From the NCBI GenBank assembly GCA_025201805.1, contig MU619263.1, positions 133,715 through 197,714 of the forward strand: a stretch of DNA of 64,000 nucleotides, given 5' to 3'. The DNA is from Parasitella parasitica. Its lineage: Eukaryota; Mucoromycota; Mucoromycetes; Mucorales; Mucoraceae. Position 1 is the stretch's first letter, and each line of letters opens with the position of its first letter. Shown here piece after piece: positions 46,363-61,763 of the stretch. The position numbers and the translations under genes are program-made. Under the pieces are notes generated by a model. That model saw only the letters and a list, made by a program, of their open reading frames with translations. It searched no databases and was not told the origin of the DNA.

Positions 46363-47150
46363 CATTCGTTTTATTGCCAATAAAATATCATTGATACTCG
46401 ATAGGGTTGGAATTGCCATTTCGAAGTTTTAAACATTTCGTAAATAAGGGATATTGAATCCAATGAACCCAGGCCCATTACCGTATAATGTACAAAATCT
46501 TTATATGCAATTAAAAGGGTCTAGTATGTGGTCAAGACAGCAGGTGGCTGTTCTCTCTGTAATAGTCTGTGAATTAAGATCTACAGGGTGCCGGGGTTTC
46601 AAGCCAAAAAGGCAAACATGTAATAATTCAAATGTCGATCTGGTGCCTGAATTTTTTGTGTTCAACCTGAATTCAATTTTACATGTTATCTATATTAAAT
46701 TTTATTCTGAACTTAACTATGCATGTAATAAATAGTGTTACTCTTGGATTGTAATCAAGAAAACACAAAATTGGGTTTTTATAACGTTCATTTAGTTGAA
46801 GTGATGCTGGTTTATAGTTGCAAGCGCTAGATATCTCATCATCCCAAAAAAAAAAAAATAAGAAATTACATGGTTGTTTATANNNNNNNNNNNNNNNNNN
46901 NNNNNNNNNNNNNNNNNNNNNNNNNNNNNAAAAAAAAAAAAAGAAAAAAAAAACTAGTGCTTTGTATGTTTTGTTAACAGCTAATTTTTATTATGGAATT
47001 AAGCTAGTCTGAATCATCAAACATATATAAGTTTGACGCAAAACATTATGTTCTGCTGGGGAAATTTGCATTCTTTGAACATGGGTTTGCTACAACTTGG
47101 AAACAGCGTTTCAGCAGTTATGTTGTATTCAGCCAGACATCTAACAGCAT
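46363..47150. other. Intergenic region with assembly gap
   Basis: AT-rich, with A runs on both sides of the N run at 46883-46929. No gene seen. Confidence 0.6.
46883..46929. other. Assembly gap (47 N)
   Basis: Run of N next to a long A-rich tract at 46930-46952, so the missing sequence is probably homopolymeric. Confidence 0.97.
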
Positions 47151-47462
47151 TTAATTAGATTTGCCAGATAAGCGGTAAGACTTGAACTTTCCATCGGTGA
47201 CACTTTTTTCATGTGGAGACAATTGTTTCGAACTTCCTTTGCAGTTGGAGTCAAAGTAAAACGTAAGCTTGCGATTTTTGGTAAAATTCACAATGTCATA
47301 ATACTGGGGATGCTCTGGGAAGGTGTTGATACACTTGTTTTCGGATAGATTGTATCCTTTTCCATTGATTCCAGCCTGTGGAAGATTTTTTGTTGGTGCG
47401 GCAGAGACAATGCAGACAGCAATTAATAGAAGCAGAAGCATGGAGAGGGTTTCGCGAGCCAT
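47151..47462 (-). CDS. Small secreted protein
   Basis: Single exon, 103 residues. The N-terminus MARETLSMLLLLLIAVCIVSA is a classic signal peptide with a likely cut after Ala-Ala at about 22. The mature protein is about 80 residues, with two cysteines (NKCINT and SNCKGS) that could form one disulfide, and an N-x-T site (NFT). It is basic and shows no known fold by eye. A canonical TATA box (TATAAAAG, minus strand, 47521-47514) lies about 52 bp before the start. Divergent from the SIR2 gene. Confidence 0.8.
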   Translation of the reverse strand: MARETLSMLLLLLIAVCIVSAAPTKNLPQAGINGKGYNLSENKCINTFPEHPQYYDIVNFTKNRKLTFYFDSNCKGSSKQLSPHEKSVTDGKFKSYRLSGKSN

Positions 47463-49199
<1,737 letters not shown>

Positions 49200-49727
49200 C
49201 GTTCGATGTACATTACCTTATATCCTTTTATTTGACGTTTATTTGTAATTGGAATAGTATCAATTGATATTCCCCTGGATCTGCTGCATATCATCGATAT
49301 TGCAACCCTGATTGACGGCATAAAATACGTCAACCAGCATTTTCTGTCATTCTAATACAATATGCAAGTCTTGATTACATCAACCTTATCTGATAATGCT
49401 TGTGAAACAAGTATAGGATTTTGTTTAATTTTTATTTTATTTTTCACGAATGCTTCAAGCCAAAAAAGCCGTAGAGCTAACCTGCGTTAGAAGCTAGCAA
49501 ACAGAATGCTCATATGGACGCAATTGCCAAAGTATGCACCGAACCCTGTTTGTATTCCATGTACTGTATTTCCATCGGTTTTCTTGATGTCTGCAGTATA
49601 CGTGTTTCTTGTGGCATGTCTCACAAATGGAAAGGGTGACGATTAAATTTACCTTTCTGCAAAAGAAAAAGCTATATCATTTGCGTGTCTCTCATTCTTT
49701 CTTTTATCACTTTTTTCTTCTTCTATA
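49200..49727. other. Intergenic spacer SIR2 / TMEM33
   Basis: 3' region of SIR2 and promoter of the next gene; AT-rich with a CT-rich patch just before the TMEM33 start. No gene seen. Confidence 0.6.
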
Positions 49728-50783
49728 ATGGCCCCACCAGCTTCTGCTCCATTGCAAGCACGCGTGCTCTCCCTTGTCAAGGTAAATACTGAGCAATTTG
49801 ACTGCAAGAATTGCCCTCGGAATAAACAATATATGTGAACAATAGACGCTTCAATTTGCTTGGTTTGTTGGCCATGTTTTAACGCTTCTCGGTACATGCT
49901 TATACGCCACCACCGTAGTCTTATTCCGCTCAAACACATATTTCTATAAGCTTGCTTACTTTGGTGCCTTATTATCGTATGGCGTTGTTATTTACAAATC
50001 GCACGGCGTAAGTAGCTTTGATTTAGCCATGACCTCATCATAACTCAATGATACATTCAGAAACCCCAACCCAATGTCAATTATGCTCGCAAGTTGGTTA
50101 TGGATGAAAATGCTCAATACTTGCTGCTTGCATTTTTCTGGTTCTTTTCAGCCCCCATCACTGGTAAATGTCATTTTTAGGTTGCTGGTGTGTCATCATC
50201 AAGTTCAATTCATGCTAAAAAAGTAAGCGTTATGTAGTTACCCTGATCCCCTTCTTTACCTTTTCTGCTTTCCATGCTCTCGGTTATGTGCGTACCAATA
50301 TCATTCCTTACGTTTTCCCTCGCCCCGCTGCACCGGCTGGAGGAAATGAAACTGCTCCCGCTACATGGCAATCCAGTGTTCAAGAAAAAATCAAATCTTG
50401 GACCGACAAGTACTATGGCTCTGCTATGCGCTTCGTTGCTCAGTCAGAAGTTACTATAATCGCTGTCCGCTTGATTTTGGGTCTATTCCGGTAAGTTGGA
50501 TGGCTCTGGGATTTAGGCTGTGTATGCTAACAGTTGCGATCTTAGTTTGAACATTGTGCCCATCATTTTATTTGCTCAGTTCCTCCGTTTCCGTTACCAT
50601 TTGTCAACGTATACTCGCCAAACATTTACAGAACTTCGCGTCAAATTGGATGCTTTATTCTTGCCTCCTTCAGCTGATCCCCGCATCCCTCCCATTGCTG
50701 TCAAGGCTTACACCATGATTACAGGGCTCATTACACAGTTTGGCAACTCTATTGTTCAAGCTCCACCTGCAACTGCCCAATAA
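49728..50783 (+). CDS. TMEM33/Pom33 (Tts1) family ER membrane protein
   Basis: Five exons: 49728-49781, 49846-50007, 50061-50163, 50238-50490, 50546-50783, giving 269 residues. Hydrophobic segments lie at about 25-45, 50-68, 90-125 and 175-195. Landmarks include QFAWFVGHVLTLLGTCLY, YFYKLAYFGALLSYGVVIYK, DENAQYLLLAFFWFFS, FHALGYVRTNIIP and FLRFRYHLSTYTR. Yeast Pom33/Per33 and fission yeast Tts1 shape tubular ER and assist nuclear-pore distribution. The C-terminal tail is Pro/Ala-rich. The gene converges with the aminopeptidase gene. Confidence 0.92.
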
Positions 50784-51307
50784 TAGTCAATATATTCCTT
50801 TTTTTTTTATTCATAGGATGTATCACAGTAGTTATATTTATAAAATTCTTGCATAACGTCTACTGTAAAGTAAAATGCACTTTAACTGAAAAAAAGACCG
50901 AGTGGACATGAAAAGAGAGGATGGGGTGACATGTGAATGTAATCCGAGTGAACATATATGAAAAGAAGACCACAAAAAATTGGGCGAGATGGAATAGTAC
51001 TACATTTTTGGTCGATGAGATGGTCAAGACCATCACCTTCCCACATATATGCCATTACAAGTCATTTATACATACACAAATACACGGGCACATATTCCAT
51101 GAAAAAAAGACATTTTAGGGCGGGAATGGCTCTCATTATTTCGCCTAATGTTCGTTATTTCAGCCTTCTTTTCATATTTCAAATTGATTAATGCGTATAA
51201 AGTATCGTGTTTATAAAAGAGATATTTAAAAGTAGTATTGAAAATAAATTATTTACATAATATTTAATATTTAAATGGTATATCTCTTACACACATTGTT
51301 AGGTAGT
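50784..51307. other. Convergent spacer TMEM33 / aminopeptidase
   Basis: Two 3' ends face each other; AT-rich, with short A and T runs. No gene seen. Confidence 0.6.
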
Positions 51308-54257
51308 TCAAGTAAACTTCTTTGCATTAGCTTTGACCCAGTCAGCAACAAGTTGATGGTCTCGTCCAACCCATTTGGCATTGACTCTATTACCTTCCAA
51401 AGCTTGTTGAAGAGGACGTGCGTATTCCTTGGTATCCTTATCAGCAAAAAAGGCCTCGATTTCATCAATGCGGTCTGAGGATACAAATCCGCCAACAGCA
51501 GAGCGGATAGCAGACCCAAACAAGCTTATAGACTTAGCAAACTTGGCATGCAAGACGTCAAAGTTTTTAGTAAAGAATTCCCATAAAAGATCACGAGCAT
51601 CAGGGTTAGAGCTCAGGGAACCAAATACATAGAGAGAATCTTGACCTCTGACTTCCTTGTCATCCATGGACATGGCAAGGTATCTTTCGATCAAAGCCTT
51701 GCTCTTGACACCACCCAAGGAGTTGAGAGCAATCAATCTTTGATCAGTAGGGAGGTTTTCGTCACGATAAATCTTGAGGATCTGCTCCCAGAACTTCTCT
51801 TCTTCTTCCTCATTCTCAGCAGCACCCAAGACAATGTTATATACGGGACCACGGAGGTTAGGATGAAGAGAGTCATTGTTGCCTTCAACAAATTGCCAGA
51901 AACGCTTCTTGGCTTCTTCCACCGTCTTGGCATCGTCGGAGCGACCAGCATTAGTTAGAGCAAGAACACGCAAGATGTTGGTAAGATAGTCTTCATTCTC
52001 TGCAAATTCCCAGCCAAGTTTATGAGCAATAGGAGCAAACAAGCTGCGACGCAGTGCCTTTAAACCATCACGGATCTCCTCTGGTTGCTCATACCATACA
52101 CCGAGAATTTTGCTGAGATGAGTGCTCAATTGAGACCACACACTATGCAATGTATTTCGTCAAGTCAGCCAATATCGAGCTCATATTTAATCTATACTTA
52201 CAAGTAGTTTTCTTCATTGACAAAAGCCTGAGCAAGTTCCAAGAAGGCAGTAGTAGTTTGCTCACCACTGACGCACAAGTTTCCTGCATCGGCAATCAAA
52301 CCTACGCGATCAGACGTGTTTGCTAAAAGGCCATCCTTGCCCTTCTTGACCTCATCACCAAGAACACGGATAGTTTCAATAGGATAGTTAACACGGTAAA
52401 CAGATGTTTGACCAGCGTTGATCTTGAACAGACCGTCAGCAGGCACATCAAAGTTTTGAGTCTTCTCAGTCAAAGTATAAGGCTCAATCTTTCCAGGCAA
52501 AAGTACGCCAAGAGGGACCCACCAAACGGTTCCATCCTCCTCCTCTTTCAAGTCGCCGGTAGAGAGATAACGAGATTGAGTAACACTGATAGACTCAGCA
52601 CCGTTGCTCTTGACAGCCAAAACAGGGTAACCGACACGCTTTGTCCACAAGGTCATGAATTTGGACACATCTACATTGGCTTCTTCGCTCAATGCTTTCC
52701 AGAGATCATTGGTAGAGGCGTTGCCCAACTTGTGGCGATGAACATAACGCCTGACACCAGCCAAGAAAGTGTCAACGCCAAGCCATGAGCTCAACATACG
52801 AATAACACTGGCACCCTTGTAATAGGAAATGGCATCGAAAATTTGGTGGATTTCAGCGGGGTCGTTGACAACAACTTCAATGGGATGGGATGAGCGAAGC
52901 GCATCCAGACTCAATGCACGAGGCATGTCCTCGTTGACAAAAGAGGTCCAAACATCCCAATCAGGGAAGATGTTATCCACAGCTAGCCATCCGACCCAAG
53001 TGGCGAAACCTTCGTTCAGCCACAAGTGATCCCACCATTCCATAGTGACCAAGTTGCCAAACCATTGATGAGCCAGCTCGTGACAAACAGTATATGCCGT
53101 ACTCTTTTTAAATACAATCGAAGAAGACTTTTCATCAAACAACAACGCGACAGTTCTATAAGTAATCAAGCCCCAGTTTTCCATGGCACCAGCTTCAAAG
53201 TCAGGGATGGCAACCATGTCGATCTTGGGGAGAGGATAGGGCTCACCAAACACTTTAGCAAAATACTCCAGTGCAGCAACACAGACATTCAAAGCATGAC
53301 GACCTTGCTCGACGGAGCCAGGCAAGGCATAAACACGAGAACGGATGGGCTTTCCGTTATGTTCACCACTAGTAAAGGCTTCAATATACTCAAAAGGACC
53401 GACACAGAAAGCCAAAAGGTATGTGCTCATCAATGGAGTAGTAGAATATTTGACTTCCTTGAGACTCTTGCTAGAGGATTCAGTCTTGCCCTCAGTCTTG
53501 CCCTCAGTCTTGCCCTCAGTCTTGCCCTCAGTCTTGCCAGTAAGTTTACCAGTATCAGAGTAAGGTTTTTCAGAAATAACGTCCATGTTTGAAAGGGCAA
53601 CGAGATCGGATGGAACTACCAATGTAACATCAAAGGTTGCCTTGAGGTTAGGCTCGTCCCAACAGGGGAAAGCTCTACGAGCATCAGTGGGCTCAAATTG
53701 AGTAGTCGCCAAATACTGAGTATTGCCATCAGCGTCCTTGTAGGTAGATCTGTAGAAACCAGCCATATTATCATTCAATTCACCCTCAAAGGAAATGTCC
53801 AATACAGCCTTAGTGTTTGCGGGAACAGATTCTGCAAATGTCATGGTAGCCAAATCCTTTTTATCATCATAAGTAATGTCAGTAGCAGATTGCCTAACAA
53901 AATTTCATATATCAATATCCAGGAACATCCCCCCCCTTTATATTTACAAGTCCTGGAACACTTACTTTGATTCTGTCTTCAGGCCTTCTGAAGACAACAC
54001 GGCAGAATGTATTTTAATATCGCGTGTATTAAGGGTGATTGATTTAGTGTCTTGATCAACATTCAAACTAAATCACGGGGAGGGTTTAGATGCTATATTC
54101 TTTTGCATTAGTTTTTATGAGTTACTTACTTAACCTTGACTTGACCATAGAAGACAAAGGTCTTCAAGTTGGGTTGAAGGGTCAAATCATAATGGGTAGG
54201 CTTGACATTTGTAGGCAAGACTTGACGGTCAGGATTTTCTGCAGTGGATGTACACAT
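51308..54257 (-). CDS. M1 zinc aminopeptidase (APE2/PSA type)
   Basis: Four exons on the minus strand: 54257-54130, 54067-53966, 53893-52202, 52142-51308, giving 918 residues. N-terminal beta domain opens with NVKPTHYDLTLQPNLKTF. The catalytic domain has the substrate motif GAMEN (312-316), zinc site HELAH (348-352) with Glu371 in NEGFATW, and the transition-state tyrosine in SYYKGASVIRML (about 434). A beta-sandwich and a large ERAP1-like helical C-domain follow. Yeast APE2 and AAP1 and mammalian puromycin-sensitive aminopeptidase are the closest type; they trim N-terminal residues from peptides, mainly in the cytosol. No signal peptide or membrane helix is seen. A GKTE tetrapeptide is repeated five times at about 196-215, inserted in the N-terminal domain. 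The start ATG needs no further exon, but a 5' exon spliced at CTGCAG is possible. Confidence 0.95.
53480..53540 (-). repeat. 12-bp minisatellite in aminopeptidase coding region
   Basis: A TTGCCCTCAGTC unit repeated about five times in perfect tandem encodes Gly-Lys-Thr-Glu repeats. Near-identity of the copies at DNA level indicates recent expansion. Confidence 0.9.
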
Positions 54258-57200
54258 ATTAGATGACAGGTCTCTTTTTTCTTCTTTGAAAGTAAAGTGT
54301 AAGAAGAAGGATAAAAGAAGCGTGGTAAAGTTACGAGTTTGTTGCTTTATATTTTCGTATTACGTACACAAAATACGAAATCCAGGCGGCACTTGGCTCA
54401 ATGCAAAAAAATGCCCCTTCTAAAACAGGAATTGTACTCCATAAAAGTCTAGAAGGCAAACACAAATTATAGTCAGACTTTTGTAGATATTAAAAAATCC
54501 GTTTAACGAGATACTAATAATTAACTTTGATAGTCGTATTAATTGTTATTAGCTACATGTTTCTGATCGCTATTGCTAGTGAGCGTTCCAATTGTATTTA
54601 TAGGATGGCTTGCTTAAAATTTGAAAAAACCTTCATCCCCGACGGTCGGCTCAAACTGACAACCATATTGACCTTCTACTTTGGTCAGTTTCTTCCATTT
54701 TTGTAACATGTCAAACTAAAATGAAAAAGCCGATTATAAAAAGCGTTCCATGAGGAAATTGGTACCCATTTATACAAGATACTACATTATTAGGTCCGGG
54801 TTTCTCAAAAAAAAAAAAAAATTACCTGCTAAAGATATTTCGGTTATAACTTTTTTTGACAATATTTGTAAATATGAAGTATTCTAGACGTCTCCAATAT
54901 ATCGAAATTATGTAGAGGCCTTTTGTGCCTTGTTTACATAACACTTGTAACTACATTTTCACGCCTTTTTTCTTTGTTCATCGTAGAACTGGGATATTAT
55001 GCTGATGCATTGGCACAGCATTAAAACATTACTTCTGAACCACCTAAAGGATAAAGCATTAGAATTGAGGTTTTAATCAGTGTTGTCATTATCCGACAAA
55101 TTATTGTTTTACAATAACGAGGTGGTCCACACCACTTTGCTTTGCGAAGTTACTCAAAGTTTAAAAGCATTGCTCACTTACTGACGCCACTGCTCAATTT
55201 GTTCAATCTCATCATTGTAATGGTGTGATGGCTCTATTACGTAAACCTTTGCTTCATCAAGTATTAAATACTGAGCAGTAGTTTTTGGCCCATAACTGCT
55301 TCAAAAAGCACCATCAATGTAAGATCAGACGTACATATCACACTTTAGAGCTAGGGTAAACTGATTCAAACCTTGCTCTCACTGTTAAATTTATACATTA
55401 ATAGCTGGTTTAAGAAATCACTAAATTCCACATAGATAAACGCATAGCTAATACTATTATTATTATTATTTATTACTGAGGCCTGTAGTTGTGCTAGGAC
55501 GTGTCAATTTTTCATTCGCTTCATTTTTTTTTCGGTTATCATTGCCCGTTTTCTGATTATTAGTGTTTATCCCAAAATAAACTGTAGAGCCAAGATAGTA
55601 CCTGGAAAACAGAGGGTTAGCTCAGGGATGTTTTTACCAAATTTGACAGCCCTAAAAGAGGTCTACAATTTCTTTGTAAAGCATATTATCTTGCACAAAA
55701 TAGTATTGAAGAGCAAAGATTTTTTTACAGCTACTATTGCAACTATTTCTGGAAATGATTTATAAATTATGCGTCGCCCAGTGCAAATTAAATATGCATG
55801 GGATAGCCTTAATCATGGCAGTATCACAAAAATATAAAGCGTGGCCTGGTTTCGATGCTATAACATACTTACGATTATAGCTTTTTACAACAAACAAAAA
55901 TAAAGAGACTGCAAGAACTATTTACAGGTACACATTGAAGAAAATGAAACTCTGTTCTCCAAAGCAAGTTGGTGTTAGTTACGAAATTAAATAATAGTAA
56001 CTAAACTGTGTAAAAGAAATTTCAATGTGTTTATAATAAAATTCAATGTATTTATATCTTCACTGTATTCATGCTATCTATGAATTCTCGGCATCCTCCA
56101 AATTCAAACTGTCAAATCTCCTTTTCTGACAAATAAATACTCCACATCAAATGTAACAATGATAGTTATAATCACACTACTGCCCCACCACCTGAGCTGC
56201 ATACATACATAAGTTTGCTTGAAAATTATTTATACAACCTTGAATATTTTGTTAGTTCCTTGATAACGCTTAATGGCGTCATTGTAATGATTCACATTAC
56301 ATGATGTCTCATTTTACATGAAACATCCAATTATTATAAATAGGTTCAACTTCTACCAGATATTGGAACGGCAGTGAAAATGTCTGTAATAGTTACTATA
56401 TTTTATTAAAATAAACATTTCTAATATACTAGCAAATCTATTATGTATAAGTTTTCCTTATCACTACAAACCTGATCTGTCAATATTTTTTTTTTAAAGG
56501 TTTTTATTGATTGCTCCGCGTAAAGAACAGTGATGAGACTGCCTCAAGAGACGGGCGCAAAATGATTTGGTAACTAATAAGATAATACATATGTCAAGGC
56601 TAAATGATCTGTCAATATCGATCATTGTTTACATATAAGTTTATAGTTCATATAAACACCGCCGCATTGCTGTCAATTACTTCTTGTCCAATAATATTCA
56701 CATATATGATATAGTAAGTAATAACCCTGATAGCAATGTCAACAATTAGATACACAAACCGTCCATTAACATGGTACATCAATATACTCTTACTACTAGA
56801 TAATTGTACTCCATCACTTGAATATTGAAAAATAAAACTGTTTTTGCAGATAACTACTTTTGACAGAGACATCGCCCCGCGGAAGCCAAGTTATGCTCAG
56901 ATAGCGATGATCATGCCTGTTTTTATGGCGCATAAGACAAGCTATGATTTGCTCTTTATCGAAGTCTATCAACGATTATACAAAATTTCGATATGAAAAT
57001 TTGTGATTTCAGCTGATAATGTTATAGATATCAATGAAAACATGGAAACCAATGTTGTTGCCAGATGGCGTCAAATTAATCATGTAGATTTGAAATCAGC
57101 GTGTCTGATGCTTGCACCAATTGGATATACACAAATACAACAACTTGTTCTTCTATTGTTTCAAAACTTATATGTTAGTTTGCCTTTTTTTTTTCTACTG

Positions 57201-59782
57201 ATTGCTATTCTTATCAAGACATAACATGTTAATAGAATCATCGAATTCTGGGCATAATATGTTAATTCCGGGTTTTTTTTTCTTTCTAATTTGTTTTTTC
57301 GTCCTTCTATTTGTTGTTATCAGTGTAATACTTCAGGGTTTCCAATGAGATGATTGGGCTTGATACTATACTATGGACAGACAAGAGGTTGATGATTATT
57401 CTAATTGTAGACAGGGTCACTGTCCGTAATTGTACCTAGTAGAGTGTATGTGCTGGGACTTTAAGCTCGCCTTTAAGCAATTGAAGATTATGAGGGCAAG
57501 TATATAGATTTATTAAATAAAAATAAACGGAAATGAAAAAACAGATAAATTCATTAATGTTCGTTTATCGGTGGTATTAACTGTTGTTTCCATACAAAGG
57601 CTACATATGTCATGTTTAACATGGTTACGATGGAACGTAATTCTTTAACAAATGAGGAATAAGCTATAAGTTTTAATTGATCCTCTTGCAAGGTTCCAGG
57701 CTTATTCAAAGAATACATCAAGATCTTCTCTTTAATGTAAAATAGAAAATAGGTCTGCCCTGGAAATGCTGTGATTTAGTAATGTTTGACTCTTCTTGAC
57801 AATCATCAGATGTTATGTGGATAAACATTGATTGGGATATATTTTAGTATAAATAGAGGTCATTTCTTATGTCAGTAAAAGTCTTTAGTTCTGTATCTGG
57901 TTTTATTCAAAAAGAGTCTCAATTACTTCTTTCATATAACATTTACACAACATTTCCCTGCGCTCTTCGACACTGGCACAATATTAGGTTATTTATATGG
58001 TTTAAAGAATTGAGAAAGATTCTTGATTAGCAGCTTGTTTGCTGCTTATGTAATGTCTGCTTACAAATCATGACAACCAATGTGCATTTGTCATCTATTC
58101 ATCCATTCATTCATTTATTCATTCATATCATTTGGCAAATACCAAATATACCGCTAGTACTTCTGCCTCGCATACTTTATTTGTTGCATGAACTTACCTT
58201 ACTTAAATAGTTTGTATAAATAGGAACCTATTTGATGAAGATTGTTGATAATCATATTATGAATAATTGGTGCAGTAATGTGTTCAACTAATCATTGCAT
58301 AGTGGTATATATGCTTTAAATTGACGATTCACGACAAAAACAAAGATTGCTTATAAGAGCATATAACTTCATGCGTATTTTTCTTTTTACCTGTTGCCTA
58401 CAAGAAGCTGAAAGTTATTGTTATTCTAATTATTACACGTATTTCAAAATCATATTAGATTATATACCTGGATAAAGCTAATAAACTTTCATCTCATTTT
58501 ACATTAGGCGTTTGGCTGTGATCGACAATTCGGCAAGTATCACTCTGGGGACATAATGGATCATCGGCTGATTCGAATCAGTTAAATATCGTTTTATTTT
58601 TAATGTCTTCTATATTTTTATGTTAGGTAATAAGTATTGCTGTTTGTCTCATTTTATAATGGAATACTATCTTTGTCTATGTCATACTTGATCTCAGCCA
58701 GATTAGATTTACGCATGGCAAGCTATAATGGAATTTTACCTGAGCGGATTATATGGCAATGTATGTGGAATTGGTCACTGGGCAGTTGTGAAGTTATTAA
58801 GGTTTATTCTTCAATAAAATTGTTTTCTAAAATTGAAAGTATTTACGAAAATCTAGCTTATCGGTTATTCCATTAATCATTATGCTATTACTACCCTCAT
58901 TACCAATGCTACACTCGCGACCTCATCTCCAAATAACTTGTACTTGACAAACATTTTGAAACTTGATGACTGAATAATCATTATCAATGTATAAATGCCT
59001 TAATATCTATGTTTAAAATTTGCACTCGCAGGTATAAATATTATATACTTTTTGAACATGTAGCATGTGTAATCCTGATTCTTGATATTGGAGATAGTTT
59101 GTAAACAATTTAAAACATACGTTTTTTTTCCCTCCTCTTCTTCAAAAAAGATATTTGAACTGCTACAAATCGCTTCTATAATAGAGGAAAAAAGCATATT
59201 TATATCCTACTATGCACATCACACACCATACATCATACAGTAACGCTTCAATATGAATGATCATTATTGGCATTTAATAGTAGCGATGATCATTTTTATT
59301 CTACATTCATTCACCATATACAGAGTGCGGTCATTTATTTAGCTATTCTATCTGCATCGATTATCATGTCTGTTGACTATTCTTGTGGCCATTTGTCCAG
59401 CGATTTCCAAATTAATAATGTCAAAAAGAGAAGAATTAGTTGCCTTTCTTCATAATCGTATTATCGCTCGTAGTATAGAATATCTCATTCGCTTATAACG
59501 TGCAACATCAATCCTTCTGATACTCGAATCACTGTGGTTGATTCATTCATTTATTTGGCAAGATCATTAGTAGTCGTGTTGAACTCACAAAAGTCAAACG
59601 CTACTCTTAGCAGTTAAATGAAATTAATCTCATTAGCTTTGTACACTTGATCAACCATTGATTGTAGAGCTTGTTTCTACATTATGACTGTGATTTACAA
59701 GCTAATAAAAAAAAAAAAAACCTTTTTAATTTTCATTTTCTGTCAACACACAATAGAATACATAAAACCATTTAGAACCATC
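54258..59782. other. Gene-poor AT-rich region of 5.5 kb
   Basis: No recognisable gene. Frames at 56648-56872, 57003-57224, 58637-58876 and 59267-59455 are short, AT-biased and unlike known families. Simple repeats include an A run at 54809-54823 and an ATTC-type repeat at about 58085-58128. The left end is the aminopeptidase promoter. Confidence 0.5.
58085..58128. repeat. ATTC/CATT tetranucleotide repeat
   Basis: Imperfect run of ATTC-type units (CATCTATTCATCCATTCATT and onward) in gene-poor DNA. Confidence 0.75.
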
Positions 59783-60173
59783 ATGGGCAAAACCAAGAAA
59801 GAGTTAACAATAAAAAAAACCCCATATACCCGAAACAGCAAGCCTCAATCAACAAAAGATAAAAAAGCCATTATCAAAAACAAAAAGCCTTTGACCAAAT
59901 CTGAAAAATTAAAGAACGCTGACATGACTGAAAGTTTAGACAGTTTGATGAACGATCTTACACAGCACCTTGCGCCAAAGAAAAAGTTGACCAAGATCAA
60001 AAATGACAATATGGAAGATGTAAGCATGAAATTGAAAGATTTTTTTTTTTTGTTACCTGCATCTAAATTGAATTAACCTTTTGCAGCCAGCGAAATTAGA
60101 AAAGGAACAACGTCGTTTCGAAAAGACACAGACTGACATGGATGAAGCACTTGGTTTATTGACCAAATTGTAG
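59783..60173 (+). CDS. Small lysine-rich protein, unknown function
   Basis: Two exons, 59783-60019 and 60087-60173, 107 residues. The intron ends TTTTGCAG and joins NMEDV-type sequence to PAKLEKEQRRFEKTQTDMDE in phase 0. The N-terminal half is strongly basic (MGKTKKELTIKKTPY), which suggests nuclear or nucleolar location; the C-terminal half is helical and ends LGLLTKL. Size and charge recall small ribosome-biogenesis factors, but I do not recognise the family. Converges with actin. Confidence 0.65.
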
Positions 60174-60372
60174 ACAAGTGTTTTATATTATTGATTTTTA
60201 TTAATGAAGAGATAAAAAAAAAGATGAACATAATAAAAAACAACTTGCTTACGGTCCTTTTCTTATGAAAATTTTAGGTGAGGAAAAGTAAACGAACTTT
60301 AGAAAAGATATATAGTTTGAAACAAAGAAAGTAAACAAAGAGTTCTTTTTTTTTCTTTTTTTTTTACGAAAC

Positions 60373-61763
<1,391 letters not shown>

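Noticed and set aside
46818-47012. Frame across the N gap
   Set aside because: It consists of unknown bases and polylysine from A runs.
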